Shown here: one piece after another, positions 1-10,733 of the stretch | Numbering within the stretch: position 1 is the first letter of the stretch | Layout of the letters: every line of letters starts with the position of its first letter | Origin: Bolinopsis microptera | Lineage: Eukaryota; Ctenophora; Tentaculata; Lobata; Bolinopsidae | DNA: 60,000 bases | Assembly: GCF_026151205.1 (NCBI RefSeq) | Contig: NC_087082.1 | Location: 7,201,908-7,261,907 of the forward strand | Direction of reading: 5' to 3' | Made by a program: the position numbers and the translations under genes | The notes under the pieces: model-generated | The model's database searches: none | Seen by the model: only the letters and a program-made list of their open reading frames with translations | Told to the model about the DNA's origin: nothing

Positions 1-503
1 TATATCACTTAATTGTTTAAGATCACGACACCATTCTTGAACTTTTTCCTCGATGAAAGCCCCTTTTCCTTCATCAGTTCCGATAAAGCTGCCCAGATAT
101 CGTCGACCAATACTTGTCACATTGACATCTGGGAACAAGTTTCTTGCCTTCTCTTCATGCTCAGGCTTGACTATCACCCATGTCTTGGAAGATTTAGGGT
201 TGTAACCAAAAAGTGGTCCTTTAATGCAGAGGTTATCCCACCATTTCCTCATTTCTTCCAGTTTTCCCCCAGCAGCAGAGTCATCAGCATACCAGATCTG
301 AGTCACTTTTCTCTCAATGTTTCCTGCATCAATCAATGGTATTGTACCACATGCATAAAATCCCATAGCAGGTGGATCACCTTGTGTTGTCCCTTCTTCA
401 CTAAAAAGATGTTCATCTTCTCCTGCAATAAACAGTCTAGCAGGCATTCTGTAGGTGTTCATAATGTAGGTAGCAACTTCTGGACATACAATATACATGT
501 TTC
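1..503 (-). pseudogene. PHD-RT retroelement, C-terminal part of reverse transcriptase (runs off left edge)
   Basis: Minus-strand translation gives the second half of a reverse-transcriptase palm. It contains ARLFIAGEDEH, then GTTQGDPPAMGFYA, then the catalytic IWYADDSAAGG, then a thumb-like stretch (KTWVIVKPEHEEKARNLFPDV, GRRYLGSFIG). The frame is open for about 165 codons but has no start of its own. It continues the frame of the RT piece at 1703-2588, from which it is separated by a 1.2-kb insertion. A second decayed copy of the same module lies at 47870-48410. The YADD active site is intact here. I remember similar RTs from cnidarian, mollusc and fungal genomes but cannot assign them to a named clade. 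The gene continues beyond base 1. Confidence 0.7.
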
Positions 504-1702
504 AATGAAACAAGAAATTTTCAATGAAACAAGAAATTTAATTTTAGCACATTTTACAGAATAAAAAGATGTAAAACAATTCATAAAATATAATGCCCAT
601 TTGGTGTATGACTTTTTGTCCTTGACTGCTAGTTTGGTTTTGGAAGGACAGGTAACTAACGGGGCAAGGAATGCGCGTGCCTGAAAGCTTTTGCACACAC
701 CGAAACGCTAGTTCAGTTAGGTTTTTAGAGACAGGGCTCATTTTAGGACTAGAAGAAATTTGTTAGTAGACATTAGGGGTTCTGTTTATAGTTGTTACTA
801 TAGGTTGCAGTCTTGTTGTGACAAAAAGTCTACACTAAAACATGCTTTAGTTTATATTGTGTGGTTCAAGGATATAAAATGTGGCTTCAAGGTGGATATT
901 AAAGAGCTTGCGAAAGATTATGGCCTTTGTATCAATGGTTATAATAAGCTATAAATATCTTAAACTATACAGTGCTAATTAAAAATTTCTTTATACTTCA
1001 TTCTCAGATTAGATTTAAAAATTCAAAAAAAATATACATTTATTTTATTAATACCTTCTCACACATTCTTTACTCACAGGACAAGACTTGGAAAACAGTA
1101 GCCTAGAAGAATTTAATTGAGATGTGTGTGAACAGCCAGTTATAATGTTTGGAAAATAATATTTGTGCAGTCAAAATCTTTTACGGTCCAATCAAGCAGG
1201 GCGTGGTTATGCTGATTGGCTAATAGCGCACTTTTAAGTTTTCCTCGCAAGCACATTACACTAGTAGTAAAGTCAGTCATTCTGAACTTTGGGGTTAAAA
1301 TGTTAAAAATTTTGGTTGACCTAGTGTTGTGGTTGTCAGGTGGGTCTACCTGACAGATAAGAAGGCAGGGTTTCCTCGACGAACATGTGTAACCCTCATA
1401 TAGGGATATTGGAGCACGGAATTTCATTATCTTGTAGAGCTCGAGGTAACTGTGGTATGTATAGAGATTTTGTATAGCTAGAATATTATTATGCTTGAAT
1501 ATCGGTTTGGTGTGTTCTTTTATGAAAAATTTTTGGTCAAGTTTCTGGTGTCCTATAGGCCTAGTACGTGCACAAGTCTTAAACTTATCAAGGTACGCCA
1601 GCCTATCACCAAATAGTACTCTGAGACAGTACTTCTGAGCAGTAAATATTGAGCTTATACGTTGCTTAGCTGCCCCACCCCATACAGATATGGGGTGTTA
1701 AG
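504..1702. mobile_element. Dispersed repeat (copy A) inserted in the RT gene
   Basis: This block separates two parts of one RT reading frame. It begins with a near-tandem TCAATGAAACAAGAAATTT and ends near a small hairpin (CCCCATA...TATGGGG at 1676-1693). TGTT occurs at both borders and may be a 4-bp target duplication. Bases 1405-1650 are highly similar to 15415-15640, and the opening motif also recurs at 15363, so there are at least two copies. No transposase-like ORF is visible, so it is a non-autonomous element of unknown class. Confidence 0.55.
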
Positions 1703-2588
1703 AGCTGCCTCTCGGTTCAGCAAGTTGAATGCATTCTCTGCATCCACTAAGATGATGGCTTCAGTTTCAGGATCTTCAAAGCAGTCCCTCGCAGCATGAA
1801 CAGCTGCTTCCACTCCTCCCTGAAGACCAGCACACACTTGAATAGGAGCAGTGGCACCAACCAGATCCTTCTGTAGGAGGGTCATCACTGTCTTCCCTAT
1901 TATCCTTCGTAAGACTTCACCAATGCCAACAGGCCTGACGCCAGGCTTTTTATCCAGGGGAACAAGTCGACATGCTGTTAATGAGGTCAACATCGTTGGA
2001 TCCAGATTCCTGACACATAGTTTCCTTGCTATCCCTGCTATAGCATTGCATAGATCCTCACACTTCTTACCAAACTGTTTAGAACACAGTAGTCTCTTCC
2101 ACGCATCCGCATCCATTCCTGAAGGCCCTGCAGCACCCTGTACTCTCTTTGCTGCTTGTCTTATCGATTCCCCGTCAATACTGTCAAAGATAACCGGCTC
2201 TACTCTCCTCACTGGTCCACTCAGACAGCTTCCCTTTGATGCAGGTGATGCCTTGGGATGTTTCTCTTTCAGTACTTTTATCACATCTGGAGTGGGTTCA
2301 AGAATCCCGGTGGCATTTTCGCCAATCCACCTCATTGCTGCACTGACTTTACCTTTCATCATAAGTCGAGTGAAGACTCTCTCAACATGGCCATGTTCAT
2401 GTTTCCCCTTTCCCATTCTTCTCTGAATCTCCTGTCCTTCTCGCAGCAATTCTTCTAACTTACCTGCCTGCCACAAAACAAGCCTTCTCTTCAACACTTC
2501 AGTGTGTTCCTTTGCTTTGGATCTCTTTGAGGGTTTCTGCAACAGTAGTGATGGCATTATCATCAAAAGGGTCATGGTCACTGATTCC
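1703..2588 (-). pseudogene. PHD-RT retroelement, central part (linker and RT fingers/palm)
   Basis: Open minus-strand frame. It starts with a Leu-rich segment (LLMIMPSLLLQKPSKRSKAK), continues through a charged helical region, and then shows RT motifs: AAGPSGMDADAW, RLVPLDKKPGVRPVGIGE, LQGGVEAAVHAARDCFED and EAIILVDAENAFNLLNRE (first catalytic Asp). It stops being RT-like at about 1703, where the insertion at 504-1702 begins; the GTTQGD and YADD motifs follow at 1-503. Upstream, the frame is interrupted by the giant palindromic element at 2595-11623. If one 6-bp target copy is removed, the frame runs directly into the PHD-finger ORF at 11630-12261. There is no endonuclease domain in the part seen. 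Confidence 0.72.
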
Positions 2589-2649
2589 ATAGTAAGGCCT
2601 CCCCCAGCCTCGGATCTTAGGATTGGATTTGCAAACATTCCTAAGACAA

Positions 2650-3118
2650 ACTGCTTAAGAAAAGCTAAGACAGCAAAAAAAGCTGAGACAAAATTTAAGC
2701 GAACCTGAGATGTCAAAATAAGCTAAGACAGCGAAAATTCTTAAGACAAAATTTAAGGAAACCTAAGACAGCGGAAAATCCTGAGACAAAATTTAAGGAA
2801 ACCCAAGACAGCGAAAAATCCTAAGACAAAATTTAAGAAATCCTGAGACAGCGAAAAATCCTGAGACAAAATTTAAGAAATCCCGAGACAGCGAAAAAAC
2901 CTGAGACAAAATTTAAGAAATCCCGAGACAGCGAAAAAACCTAAGACAAAATTTAAGAATCCTGAGACGCGCGAAAAAACCTGAGACAAAATTTAAGAAA
3001 TCCCGAGACAGCGAAAAATCCTGAGACAAAATTTAAGAAAACCTGAGACAGCGAAAAATCCTGAGACAAAATTTAAGAAAACCTGAGACAGCGAGAAATC
3101 TTTAGATACAATTTATAC
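2650..3118 (+). repeat. Sub-terminal 40-bp tandem repeat, about 10-11 copies
   Basis: The unit begins CCTGAGACAGCGAAAAATCC and continues TGAGACAAAATTTAAGAAAT, about 40 bp. Copies vary at a few positions, and one carries a GCGCG variant (2966-2972) that is mirrored exactly in the right arm at 7430-7436. The repeat forms the outer part of the palindrome arm. The start of the frame at 1655-2716 is read through it, so that apparent N-terminus is not a real protein start. Confidence 0.85.
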
Positions 3119-3894
3119 AATAACAACAAGAATATACATGGATATTACATCTTTTAATTTCTTGCAAAGAATATAATAAATACAATATTACTAGGTATAG
3201 TAGGAATGTCAATAAGTCAATAGAATTTGTTTGAAATCTCTATGTGCCTGCTAATGAAGTGAGTATCCCAGATCATATCTTTACAGGTAGGACTGTATAA
3301 TGGGGGCCCGATGTTATAGCGGACATCATCCCCCCCCCCCCCCCCCTTACCCCTTCTTACCCCCAGTTCCATAGCGGATATTATGCCAAATTATTGGACG
3401 GAGATCGTCAACTAATATTTCTTCGGATATTTCTCCGGTTTGCAGTTCCATAACCTTATCCGGAAACCATCTACGGTAATTTTGTTGATTCTCACAGAGC
3501 AAAGTGCTAAGAAACTGCCGCAAACTGCTACAATCTCCGAGAAATCTATTTATTGACTAGCTTGCTAAAATTCATCGTCAAATTACCGCTGCTCGAGTTA
3601 CCTAGCCAGGCCCATTTCAGTTTTGAGTACTGGAGTCGGTTATCTAGTCAAAGCCTAGCTTTTTTGTAACTTGCAAGTGCTTTTGCGGATTGTCGTGGAT
3701 TTCGGCAAATAGTCGTGGATTTCGGCGATATTTTCAGATTATTCTTCAATGTCCTCAAACCTGAGCACTGGGACTACTTAAGTTTTTGCTACTATCTGAA
3801 TTATTTGCTCAAGCTACTGGCTCGCTAGGTTCAAAGGTTTATTTCCTATTTATCATGAAAAAAAAAATTGTGCTGGGTAAAAGTTTACACGGTG

Positions 3895-3967
3895 TTCACG
3901 CAGGTTTGAACTCCCGACCTCGCGCAGAGCTAGCCGATCGCCTAGCCGCCGAGCTACTCGGGTGATG
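3895..3967 (-). repeat. tRNA-like SINE head (left arm)
   Basis: On the minus strand, GAGCTCGGCGGCTAGGCG-like A-box sequence is followed about 35 bases later by GGGAGTTCAAACCTGCG, close to a Pol III B box. It resembles the D-arm and T-arm of a Ser/Leu-type tRNA. No complete cloverleaf is seen, so it is a SINE-type head and not a tRNA gene. The mirror copy is at 6427-6492. Confidence 0.5.
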
Positions 3968-4011
3968 TACTCATGAAATTTTTGATGTCATTATATATTT
4001 ACCCCTTTTTA

Positions 4012-4320
4012 CCCCCAGTTCCATAGCGGATATTATGCCAAATTATTGGACGGAGATGGTCAACTAATATTTCTTCGGATATTTCTCCGGTTTGCAGTTC
4101 CATAACCTTATCCGGAGACCATCTACGGTAATTTTGTTGATTCTCACAGAGCAAAGTGCAAAGAAACTGCCACAAACTGCTACAATCTCCGAGAAATTCC
4201 CGGAGAGCTTCATCTCCGTATAACTGTATAATACAGTAGACGGAGCCGGAGAATCATCACCGTAGAAATGGACCTCCGTCTAATAATTTGGCATAATATC
4301 CGCTATGGAACTGGGGGGTT
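4012..4320. mobile_element. Mini-foldback / MITE nested in left arm
   Basis: CCCCAGTTCCATAGCGGATA followed by TTATGCCAAATTATT and GACGGAG opens the block, and its reverse complement closes it at 4270-4318. The half-copies at 3350-3545 and 6845-7040 and the full mirror copy at 6072-6374 show that the same small element was present several times before or during palindrome formation. There is no coding sequence. Confidence 0.6.
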
Positions 4321-4803
4321 AATCTGATTAAAAGCTACAAAAAATTCCAGAAATGAGATGGCTGGTTAAAACCTACCTTTGGAAAGCTCTGATGAACCTG
4401 CCCGTGGAGAAATAAACACACTTAACTTCACCTCAATTGAGCAATAACTATTTATCGCTTATTACTTCATTTATTTAGGATGTACAGTGTGCTTCGTAAC
4501 TAATTTATTATTACAAAGTTTACTTTCTAATAAGCTAAAACGACAACTAATCTTTCGTTTTACTCCCTACTGTACTGGTTTACTCGTCAATCCAGGTATA
4601 TGAGAATGTGTGAGAATGGTCTTGAAACTCTGAAAAGAGGGAAGCAGTTTTGGGGACGGGGAGATTGAAGCGGGTGGGCGACAAATGAACCCCCCCCCCC
4701 CTATTGTAAGCCCCCCGGCTTACAATTGACCCCCCATGCAATTACACTGAGTCAATTGATCTCAGTATAATAACATGGGGGTTAATTGTCGTACTAAGCC
4801 CTA

Positions 4804-5604
4804 GATTGTACCTGCTAATGAGGTGAATATCCCAGATCATAGCTTCACAGGTAGGACTGTATAATGGGGGACCTGATGTTATAGTGGACATCACTTTCCC
4901 CTCCCTTATCTGATTAAAGGATACAAAACAGTCAAGAAATGAGATTGGTTAAAACCTACCTTGGGAAAGCTCTGATGGACTAGCCCGTGGAGAAATAAAC
5001 ACACTTAACTTCAGCTCAATTGAGCAATAACTGCCTATTTATTGCTTATAACTTCATTTATTTTGGATGTAGATTGGGCTTCGTTGTGAGATACTATACC
5101 TGAGTGATTACTCCGAACTTTCTAAAAAGCTACAAAGTTAACTTTCTGAAAAGCTACAAAGTTAACTTTCCTACTGTACTGGATTACTCGTCAATTCAGG
5201 TATAGGAGTATGTATTAGAACGGTCCTGAAACTATGAAAAGAGGGAATTAGCGGTTTTGGGGACGGGAAGATTACAGCATCAAAAACGGGTAGGATGTAG
5301 GAGCCTAGGAGGGTAATTATAATAATAAAGGTACTGGGGGATTGAACAACTTACTTACTTTCGGCGATCCTCGATCGAACTCCCATTCACTGTCTGCCTC
5401 CACACGTCTTGATGGCACATAACAGTTCGAAGGTCGTCCAACTGGAGCCCAGTGTCACGAGCTACTACGTCCAGGAAGGTGAGTGGTCTCCTTCCACAGT
5501 TCCACGGCCGGACTGGGTAAGTCGCCAGGGGAGGATAGAGGAGATAACTTGGTCAGAAGCTCTCATGCAGTGCCCAGCAAATCTGTTACGCCTTGACGCA
5601 AGCC
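4804..5604. repeat. Palindrome spacer: diverged arm copy plus dead LINE tail
   Basis: 4808-5280 is a diverged direct copy of arm sequence (compare 3247-3330 joined to 4320-4680): the same order of CCTGCTAATGA, GTAGGACTGTATAATGGGGG, GAGAAATAAACACACTTAAC and GAGGGAA...TTTTGGGGACGGG. 5340-5604 reads on the minus strand as the C-terminal end of a LINE RT (RRNRFAGHCMRASDQVISS) and ends in an (AAGT)n-type tail at 5346-5358, so it is a severely 5'-truncated LINE of the 57676 type. Confidence 0.6.
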
Positions 5605-6426
5605 TAGGGCTTAGTACGACAATTGACCCCCAACAATTAACCCCCATGTTATTATACTGAGATCAATTGACTCAGTGTAATTGCATGGGGGGTCATATGT
5701 AAGCCGGGGGGCCACCTGCTTCAATCTCCCCGTCCCCAAAACTGCTTCCCTCTTTTCAGAGTTTCAAGACCATTCTCACACATTCTCATATACCTGGATT
5801 GACGAGTAAACCTGTACAGTAGGGAGTAAAACGAAAGATTAGTTGTCGTTTTAGCTTATTAGAAAGTAAACTTTGTAATAATAAATTAGTTACGAAGCAC
5901 ACTGTACATCCAAAATAAATAAAGTAATAAGCGATAAATAGTTATTGCTCAATTGAGGTGAAGTTAAGTGCGTTTATTTCTCCACAGGCAGGTTCATCAG
6001 AGTTATCCAAAGGTAGGTGTTAACCAGCCATCTCATTTCTGGAATTTTTTGTAGCTTTTAATCAGATTAACCCCCCAGTTCCATAGCGGATATTATGCCA
6101 AATTATTAGACGGAGGTCCATTTCTACGGTGATGATTCTCCGGCTCCGTCTACTGTATTATACAGTTATACGGAGATGAAGCTCTCCGGGAATTTCTCGG
6201 AGATTGTAGCAGTTTGTGGCAGTTTCTTTGCACTTTGCTCTGTGAGAATCAACAAAATTACCGTAGATGGTCTCCGGATAAGGTTATGGAACTGCAAACC
6301 GGAGAAATATCCGAAGAAATATTAGTTGACGATCTCCGTCCAATAATTTGGCATAATATCCGCTATGGAACTGGGGGTAAAAAGGGGTAAATATATAATT
6401 ACATCAAAAATTTCATGAGTACATCA

Positions 6427-6492
6427 CCCGAGTAGCTTGGCGGCTAGGCGATCGGCTAGCTCTGCACGAGGTCGGGAGTTCAAACCTGCGTG
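6427..6492 (+). repeat. tRNA-like SINE head (right arm)
   Basis: Mirror copy of 3895-3967. GAGTAGCTTGGCGGCTAGGC is followed by GGCTAGCTCTGC and GGGAGTTCAAACCTGCG (B-box-like). It differs from the left-arm copy at a few bases, including one T for C in the D-arm, so neither copy is under obvious strong constraint. Confidence 0.5.
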
Positions 6493-7309
6493 AACACCGT
6501 GTAAACTTTTACCCAGCACAATTTTTTTTCATGATAAATAGGAAATAAACCTTTGAACCTAGCGAGCCAGTAGCTTGAGCAAATAATTCAGATAGTAGCA
6601 AAAACTTAAGTAGTCCCAGTGCTCAGGTTTGAGGACATTGAAGAATAATCTGAAAATATCGCCGAAATCCACGACTATTTGCTGAAATCCACGACAATCC
6701 GCAAAAGCACTTGCAAGTTACAAAAAAGCTAGGCTTTGACTAGATAACCGACTCTAGTACTCAAAACTGAAATGGGCCTGGCTAGGTAACTCGAGCAGCG
6801 GTAATTTGACGATGAATTTTAGCAAGCTAGTCAATAACTCAATAAGTATATTTCTCGGAGATTGTAGCAGTTTGCGGCAGTTTCTTTGCACTTTGCTCTG
6901 TGAGAATCAACAAAATTACCGTAGATGGTCTCCGGATAAGGTTATGGAACTGCAAACCGGAGAAATATCCGAAGAAATATTAGTTGACGATCTCCGTCCA
7001 ATAATTTGGCATAATATCCGCTATGGAACTGGGGGTAAGAAGGGGTAAGGGGGGGGGGGGGGGAGATGATGTCCGCTATAAAGCTATAACATCGGGCCCC
7101 CATTATACAGTCCTACCTGTAAAGATATGATCTGGGATACTCACTTCATTAGCAGGCACATAGAGGTTTCAGACAAATTCTATTGACTTATTGACATTCC
7201 TACTATACCTAGTAATATTGTATTTATTATATTCTTTGCAAGAAATTAAAAGATGTAATATCCATGTATATTCTTGTGGCTATTGTATAAATTGTATCTA
7301 AAAATTTTT

Positions 7310-7555
7310 CGCTGTCTCAGGTTTTCTTAAATTTTGTCTCAGGATTTTTCGCTGTCTCAGGTTTTCTTAAATTTTGTCTCAGGATTTTTCGCTGTCTCGG
7401 GATTTCTTAAATTTTGTCTCAGGTTTTTTCGCGCGTCTCAGGATTCTTAAATTTTGTCTTAGGTTTTTTCGCTGTCTCGGGATTTCTTAAATTTTGTCTC
7501 AGGTTTTTTCGCTGTCTCGGGATTTCTTAAATTTTGTCTCAGGTTTTTTCGCTGT
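7310..7555 (-). repeat. 40-bp tandem repeats of the right arm, continuing at 11449-11560
   Basis: Same unit as at 2650-3118, inverted, about six copies before the LINE and two to three after it. The LINE therefore inserted inside this array, between TTCGCTGT (7548-7555) and CTGTCTCGGG (from 11449). Confidence 0.8.
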
Positions 7556-7731
7556 AATAATAATAATAATAGGATTATGGCCACATGGCCATCTCGACAA
7601 AACTTGAAACCCAACTGCACTCTACGCTATTGCAGTTCGCACAATATTATCAAAAAGAAAAATGTTCCTATCCGGAACATTTAATGATTAATTATTTTTA
7701 GGACGTTAACATGTAGTTCTGAATTTAACAA

Positions 7732-10656
7732 TCAGGAAACATTGATTCCTCGGTATTTAGCAATCAATGGGTTATTAGACATGAAATGTGCATATGAATC
7801 ATGCTCACATGTATTTATTTTTGACATCAAGGTTTCGCTGAGATCCCAGAAGTGACCCTTTGACGATGCTCCACTCGCTATCAGTTCATTTTTATAACAT
7901 TGAAGTCGAGCTTTGAATGCGTCTACTGAACTGGCTTCTTTAACCGAACTTGGTACTTTGTTCCAGTAATTGGCAACACGGTTACTGAGGACCTGATTTC
8001 CTCTTTTATCTTTTAGGATCTTGGTACCGCTACGTGATATCCTGAAAAGATCTTGTCCATAGTCCACTTTACCCGTCGTTATTTTAAAGGTTTCAATAAG
8101 ATCACCCCTCATACGGCGCTCCAGTAGTGTTGTTAACTGGAGGATTCTCAGTCTCTCATCGTATGGTAGGATACCAATCCCGTCGATTATTCGTGTAAAT
8201 TCTCTCTGAACGTCTTCTATCTTCTTAATAGTCCTCCAGTTTCCGTGCTCTGCTGGTAGATTCCACACTTGCACAGCGTATTCGATGTGAGGTCGAACTA
8301 GAGTTCTGTAGACATTTAGCATAACAAATTTGTTACGGCAGATCAAACTTCGTTTGATCCAGCCTATAACAGACTTTGCTTTTTTCACGGACTTATCTAT
8401 ATGATCACTCCAGTCCAGGTTTCTGGTAGTTAGAACTCCAAGATCCTTTTCTGCCTTCACTTGGGGGAGGCGTTCCCCATTCATGAAGTACTCGTGCATT
8501 GGATTGTTACGCCCAATATGTAGTACCTTACACTTGCCATCCTTCACATTGAATCTTAGGAGCCATTCCTTCTCCCACGCATTGAGTTTCAGTATATCAT
8601 CTTGTGCAACACTGTGCTTAGCTGTGCTCGTTACTAGCTTAAGATCGTCCGCAAAGAGTGATACGAAGCTCTCAATTCCATCAGGGAGATCATTTATGAA
8701 GAGCAGGAAGAGCAGGGGGCCCAGCACGGTTCCTTGAGGGACCCCAGATGTTACAGCAAACACTCTAGAAAATGATGATCCAACCCTGACGCGAAATGTT
8801 CTTCCTGTTAGAAAGTCTTCCACGACTGCAAGGGTGTTGCCAGATATTCCAAAGGATTGTAATTTTCTCAGCAATCGTTTGTGTGGTACAGAATCGAAAG
8901 CCTTCTGAAAATCGAGATACAGTATATCAGCTGACCCGTCCTTCTCTAGTATCTCACTGACAATGTCCATACATTCCAGTAGGTTCGAGACGCAGGATCT
9001 TTTTGGTAGGAAACCGTGTTGTTCATTCACAATCATGGGGGATACGTGAGCTAGAATATGGTTCCTTAAAAACCTCTCAAAGATCTTGGAAAGAACGCAC
9101 GTTAGGCTAATAGGGCGATAATTGCTGGCTTGGGATTTATCCCCCTTTTTATGCAATGCAGTGACATTTGCCTGCTTCCAGATTTCGGGAATCTTTCCCT
9201 CGTTGTAGCATTTTTGGAACAGTGCTGTGACTGAATCAGCAAACTGTTTGTTTTCGGCTAGTGTTTTCAAAAGCTTGGGGTGTATATCATCAGGTCCAAC
9301 GGACTTCCAGATGTTAACTTTACGAAGTTGATCTTGAACTTCACTTGTATTGAATTTCAGGTCAGGAATCGTCTCCTTTGCGCTGTCTCCGGGTAGTGGG
9401 TCAGGTATTGAGGCCTGATCCTCCTTTACAAACGTGCTCTCAAAGAAAATCCCAAGTTGGTTAGCCATATCATGTGCTGAGTGGAGTTCATCCCCACTAG
9501 CATCTCTGATTCCAGATATTGCAGCCCTAATCTTGCGCTTGGAGTTCATATAGCTGTAGAAAGCTTTTGGATTTATTTTTAGCTGGGCTGCTGCTTTATT
9601 CTCATAGCATATCATGAGCTGCTGTTGCTTCTTCTCGTAAGCACTCTGCTGATGTAGTGCATGATTCAGGTTTTTTGATGTCGGGTCGTTTTCAAAAATA
9701 GACCACAGTTTTTCTTTTAGCTTCCGTGCCTTGATTAGACATGGTTTGTCCCAGACCGATCGTGATTTTATTGCACCTGCACGATTTATCCTCAATTTGA
9801 CGACTGGAACAGCTTCAGCAATGGTGTTGGCATTGGCCTGAATCAGATTCCAGTGCTCTTCAATAGTCAAGTCATGATTGGCACTCCATTGCAGCGGCCC
9901 TGCTGTATCAATGATTAGATCTTTGTTTGCTTTTGACCAATTTTTCTTCTGTTGAGTCACATACTCATCATGGTTAGCAATTGACCACTTACTGATAATT
10001 CCCACATGGTCTGATTTTCCCAGCGGTGCGGTTATTTGAACTTCCTGAAATATGGCGGGGTCTGAAGTCATAACATTGTCAAGAGTTGACGATTGCACTG
10101 TTGTTAAAACCTTCCTTCTGCGAGTTTTAACATCGTCTCCGATAACCCAACTGAGATCATGTTTTGCGAAAAAATCAAGATAGCACTGTTGAATCAGGAA
10201 TTTTTGATTAATTGAATTATTCGGACATTTAACTACACCTAAATCCCACACAACATCAGGAAGATTGAAATCTCCCATCATGATTAGTTCGGTATTAGGG
10301 GCTAGATTTTCAATCGCTACGGACAGATTAGATAACATTGATTGACACTTATCGATTGTTAATGAAGGGGATCGGTATATAACAAATAATGCAATATCAA
10401 TACAATCAGAATTTAGCATGACACATATGCAATCAGGTACATTTATTGTTACATTGTGAGATTGGATAGAATCATGCACATATATACAAGAACCACCACC
10501 TTTCCCCGTTAATCGATCTACTCTATACAGCCTAAAGTTCGCTAATGCTACCTCTGCATCATACACATCTGCACTGAACATTGTTTCTGTAATTCCCAAA
10601 ACCTTGCAGTCGCTGGATTCGGCTACAATTTGCAGTTCACTGATTTTATTCTTCAA
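7732..10656 (-). CDS. CR1-like LINE ORF2: endonuclease + reverse transcriptase
   Basis: 974 residues counted from the first Met. The N-terminal part is an APE-type endonuclease (GDFNLPDVVWD at about residue 106, SDHVGI at about 216). The middle and C-terminal parts are the RT: NYRPISLTCVLSKIFER, DILYLDFQKAFDSVPHKRL, SGVPQGTVLGPLLFLLFIND, then FADDLKL as the catalytic box, and a thumb with a typical RPHIEYAVQVWNP-like motif. ORF2 nicks target DNA and copies the element RNA into it (target-primed reverse transcription). The open frame extends upstream of the first ATG (LKVFYSNANDLKNK, the usual start of this endonuclease) and overlaps the end of ORF1 in another frame, so translation probably starts without its own ATG. 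Clade: CR1/L2-like by motif, not tested. Confidence 0.9.
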   Translation of the reverse strand: MKNKISELQIVAESSDCKVLGITETMFSADVYDAEVALANFRLYRVDRLTGKGGGSCIYVHDSIQSHNVTINVPDCICVMLNSDCIDIALFVIYRSPSLTIDKCQSMLSNLSVAIENLAPNTELIMMGDFNLPDVVWDLGVVKCPNNSINQKFLIQQCYLDFFAKHDLSWVIGDDVKTRRRKVLTTVQSSTLDNVMTSDPAIFQEVQITAPLGKSDHVGIISKWSIANHDEYVTQQKKNWSKANKDLIIDTAGPLQWSANHDLTIEEHWNLIQANANTIAEAVPVVKLRINRAGAIKSRSVWDKPCLIKARKLKEKLWSIFENDPTSKNLNHALHQQSAYEKKQQQLMICYENKAAAQLKINPKAFYSYMNSKRKIRAAISGIRDASGDELHSAHDMANQLGIFFESTFVKEDQASIPDPLPGDSAKETIPDLKFNTSEVQDQLRKVNIWKSVGPDDIHPKLLKTLAENKQFADSVTALFQKCYNEGKIPEIWKQANVTALHKKGDKSQASNYRPISLTCVLSKIFERFLRNHILAHVSPMIVNEQHGFLPKRSCVSNLLECMDIVSEILEKDGSADILYLDFQKAFDSVPHKRLLRKLQSFGISGNTLAVVEDFLTGRTFRVRVGSSFSRVFAVTSGVPQGTVLGPLLFLLFINDLPDGIESFVSLFADDLKLVTSTAKHSVAQDDILKLNAWEKEWLLRFNVKDGKCKVLHIGRNNPMHEYFMNGERLPQVKAEKDLGVLTTRNLDWSDHIDKSVKKAKSVIGWIKRSLICRNKFVMLNVYRTLVRPHIEYAVQVWNLPAEHGNWRTIKKIEDVQREFTRIIDGIGILPYDERLRILQLTTLLERRMRGDLIETFKITTGKVDYGQDLFRISRSGTKILKDKRGNQVLSNRVANYWNKVPSSVKEASSVDAFKARLQCYKNELIASGASSKGHFWDLSETLMSKINTCEHDSYAHFMSNNPLIAKYRGINVS

Positions 10657-10733
10657 GTCATTTGCATTTGAATAAAAAACTTTCAGAAAATGACTAGCAT
10701 TGTTTCTTAGTTTAGAGTTATAACTAGAGACAG

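Larger units (their letters stand above)
2595..4803 (+). repeat. Left arm of giant palindrome
   Basis: The reverse complement matches 5605-7555 and 11449-11623 almost base for base. From outside in it holds: terminal motif 2595-2640; 40-bp tandem repeats 2650-3118; unique AT-rich block 3119-3330; poly-C tract 3331-3347; MITE-like half 3350-3545; SINE head 3895-3967; complete mini-foldback 4012-4320; and a region ending in short repeats of a TGGGGGT/ACCCCCA type (4690-4803). Confidence 0.85.
5605..7555 (-). repeat. Right arm of giant palindrome, inner part
   Basis: Reverse complement of 2800-4803, with small indels and substitutions. Inside out it holds the GGGGGT/ACCCCC motif region (5605-5720), a mini-foldback (6072-6374), the tRNA-like head (6427-6492, plus strand), a half mini-foldback (6845-7040), a poly-G tract (7049-7065) and 40-bp tandem repeats (7310-7555). 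The arm is broken at 7555/7556 by the CR1-like LINE and resumes at 11449. Confidence 0.85.

Noticed and set aside
2589-2716. N-terminal extension of the RT frame up to 2716
   Set aside because: These residues come from the palindrome end and its tandem repeats, not from the RT gene.
3895-3967. Genuine tRNA gene
   Set aside because: A-box and B-box-like parts are present, but no acceptor stem pairing or full cloverleaf could be drawn.
5409-5660. 83-residue plus-strand frame
   Set aside because: The opposite strand carries a recognisable LINE RT C-terminus; the plus frame is its shadow.
6806-7048. 80-residue plus-strand frame
   Set aside because: Lies wholly in palindrome arm repeat sequence that recurs in non-coding copies.
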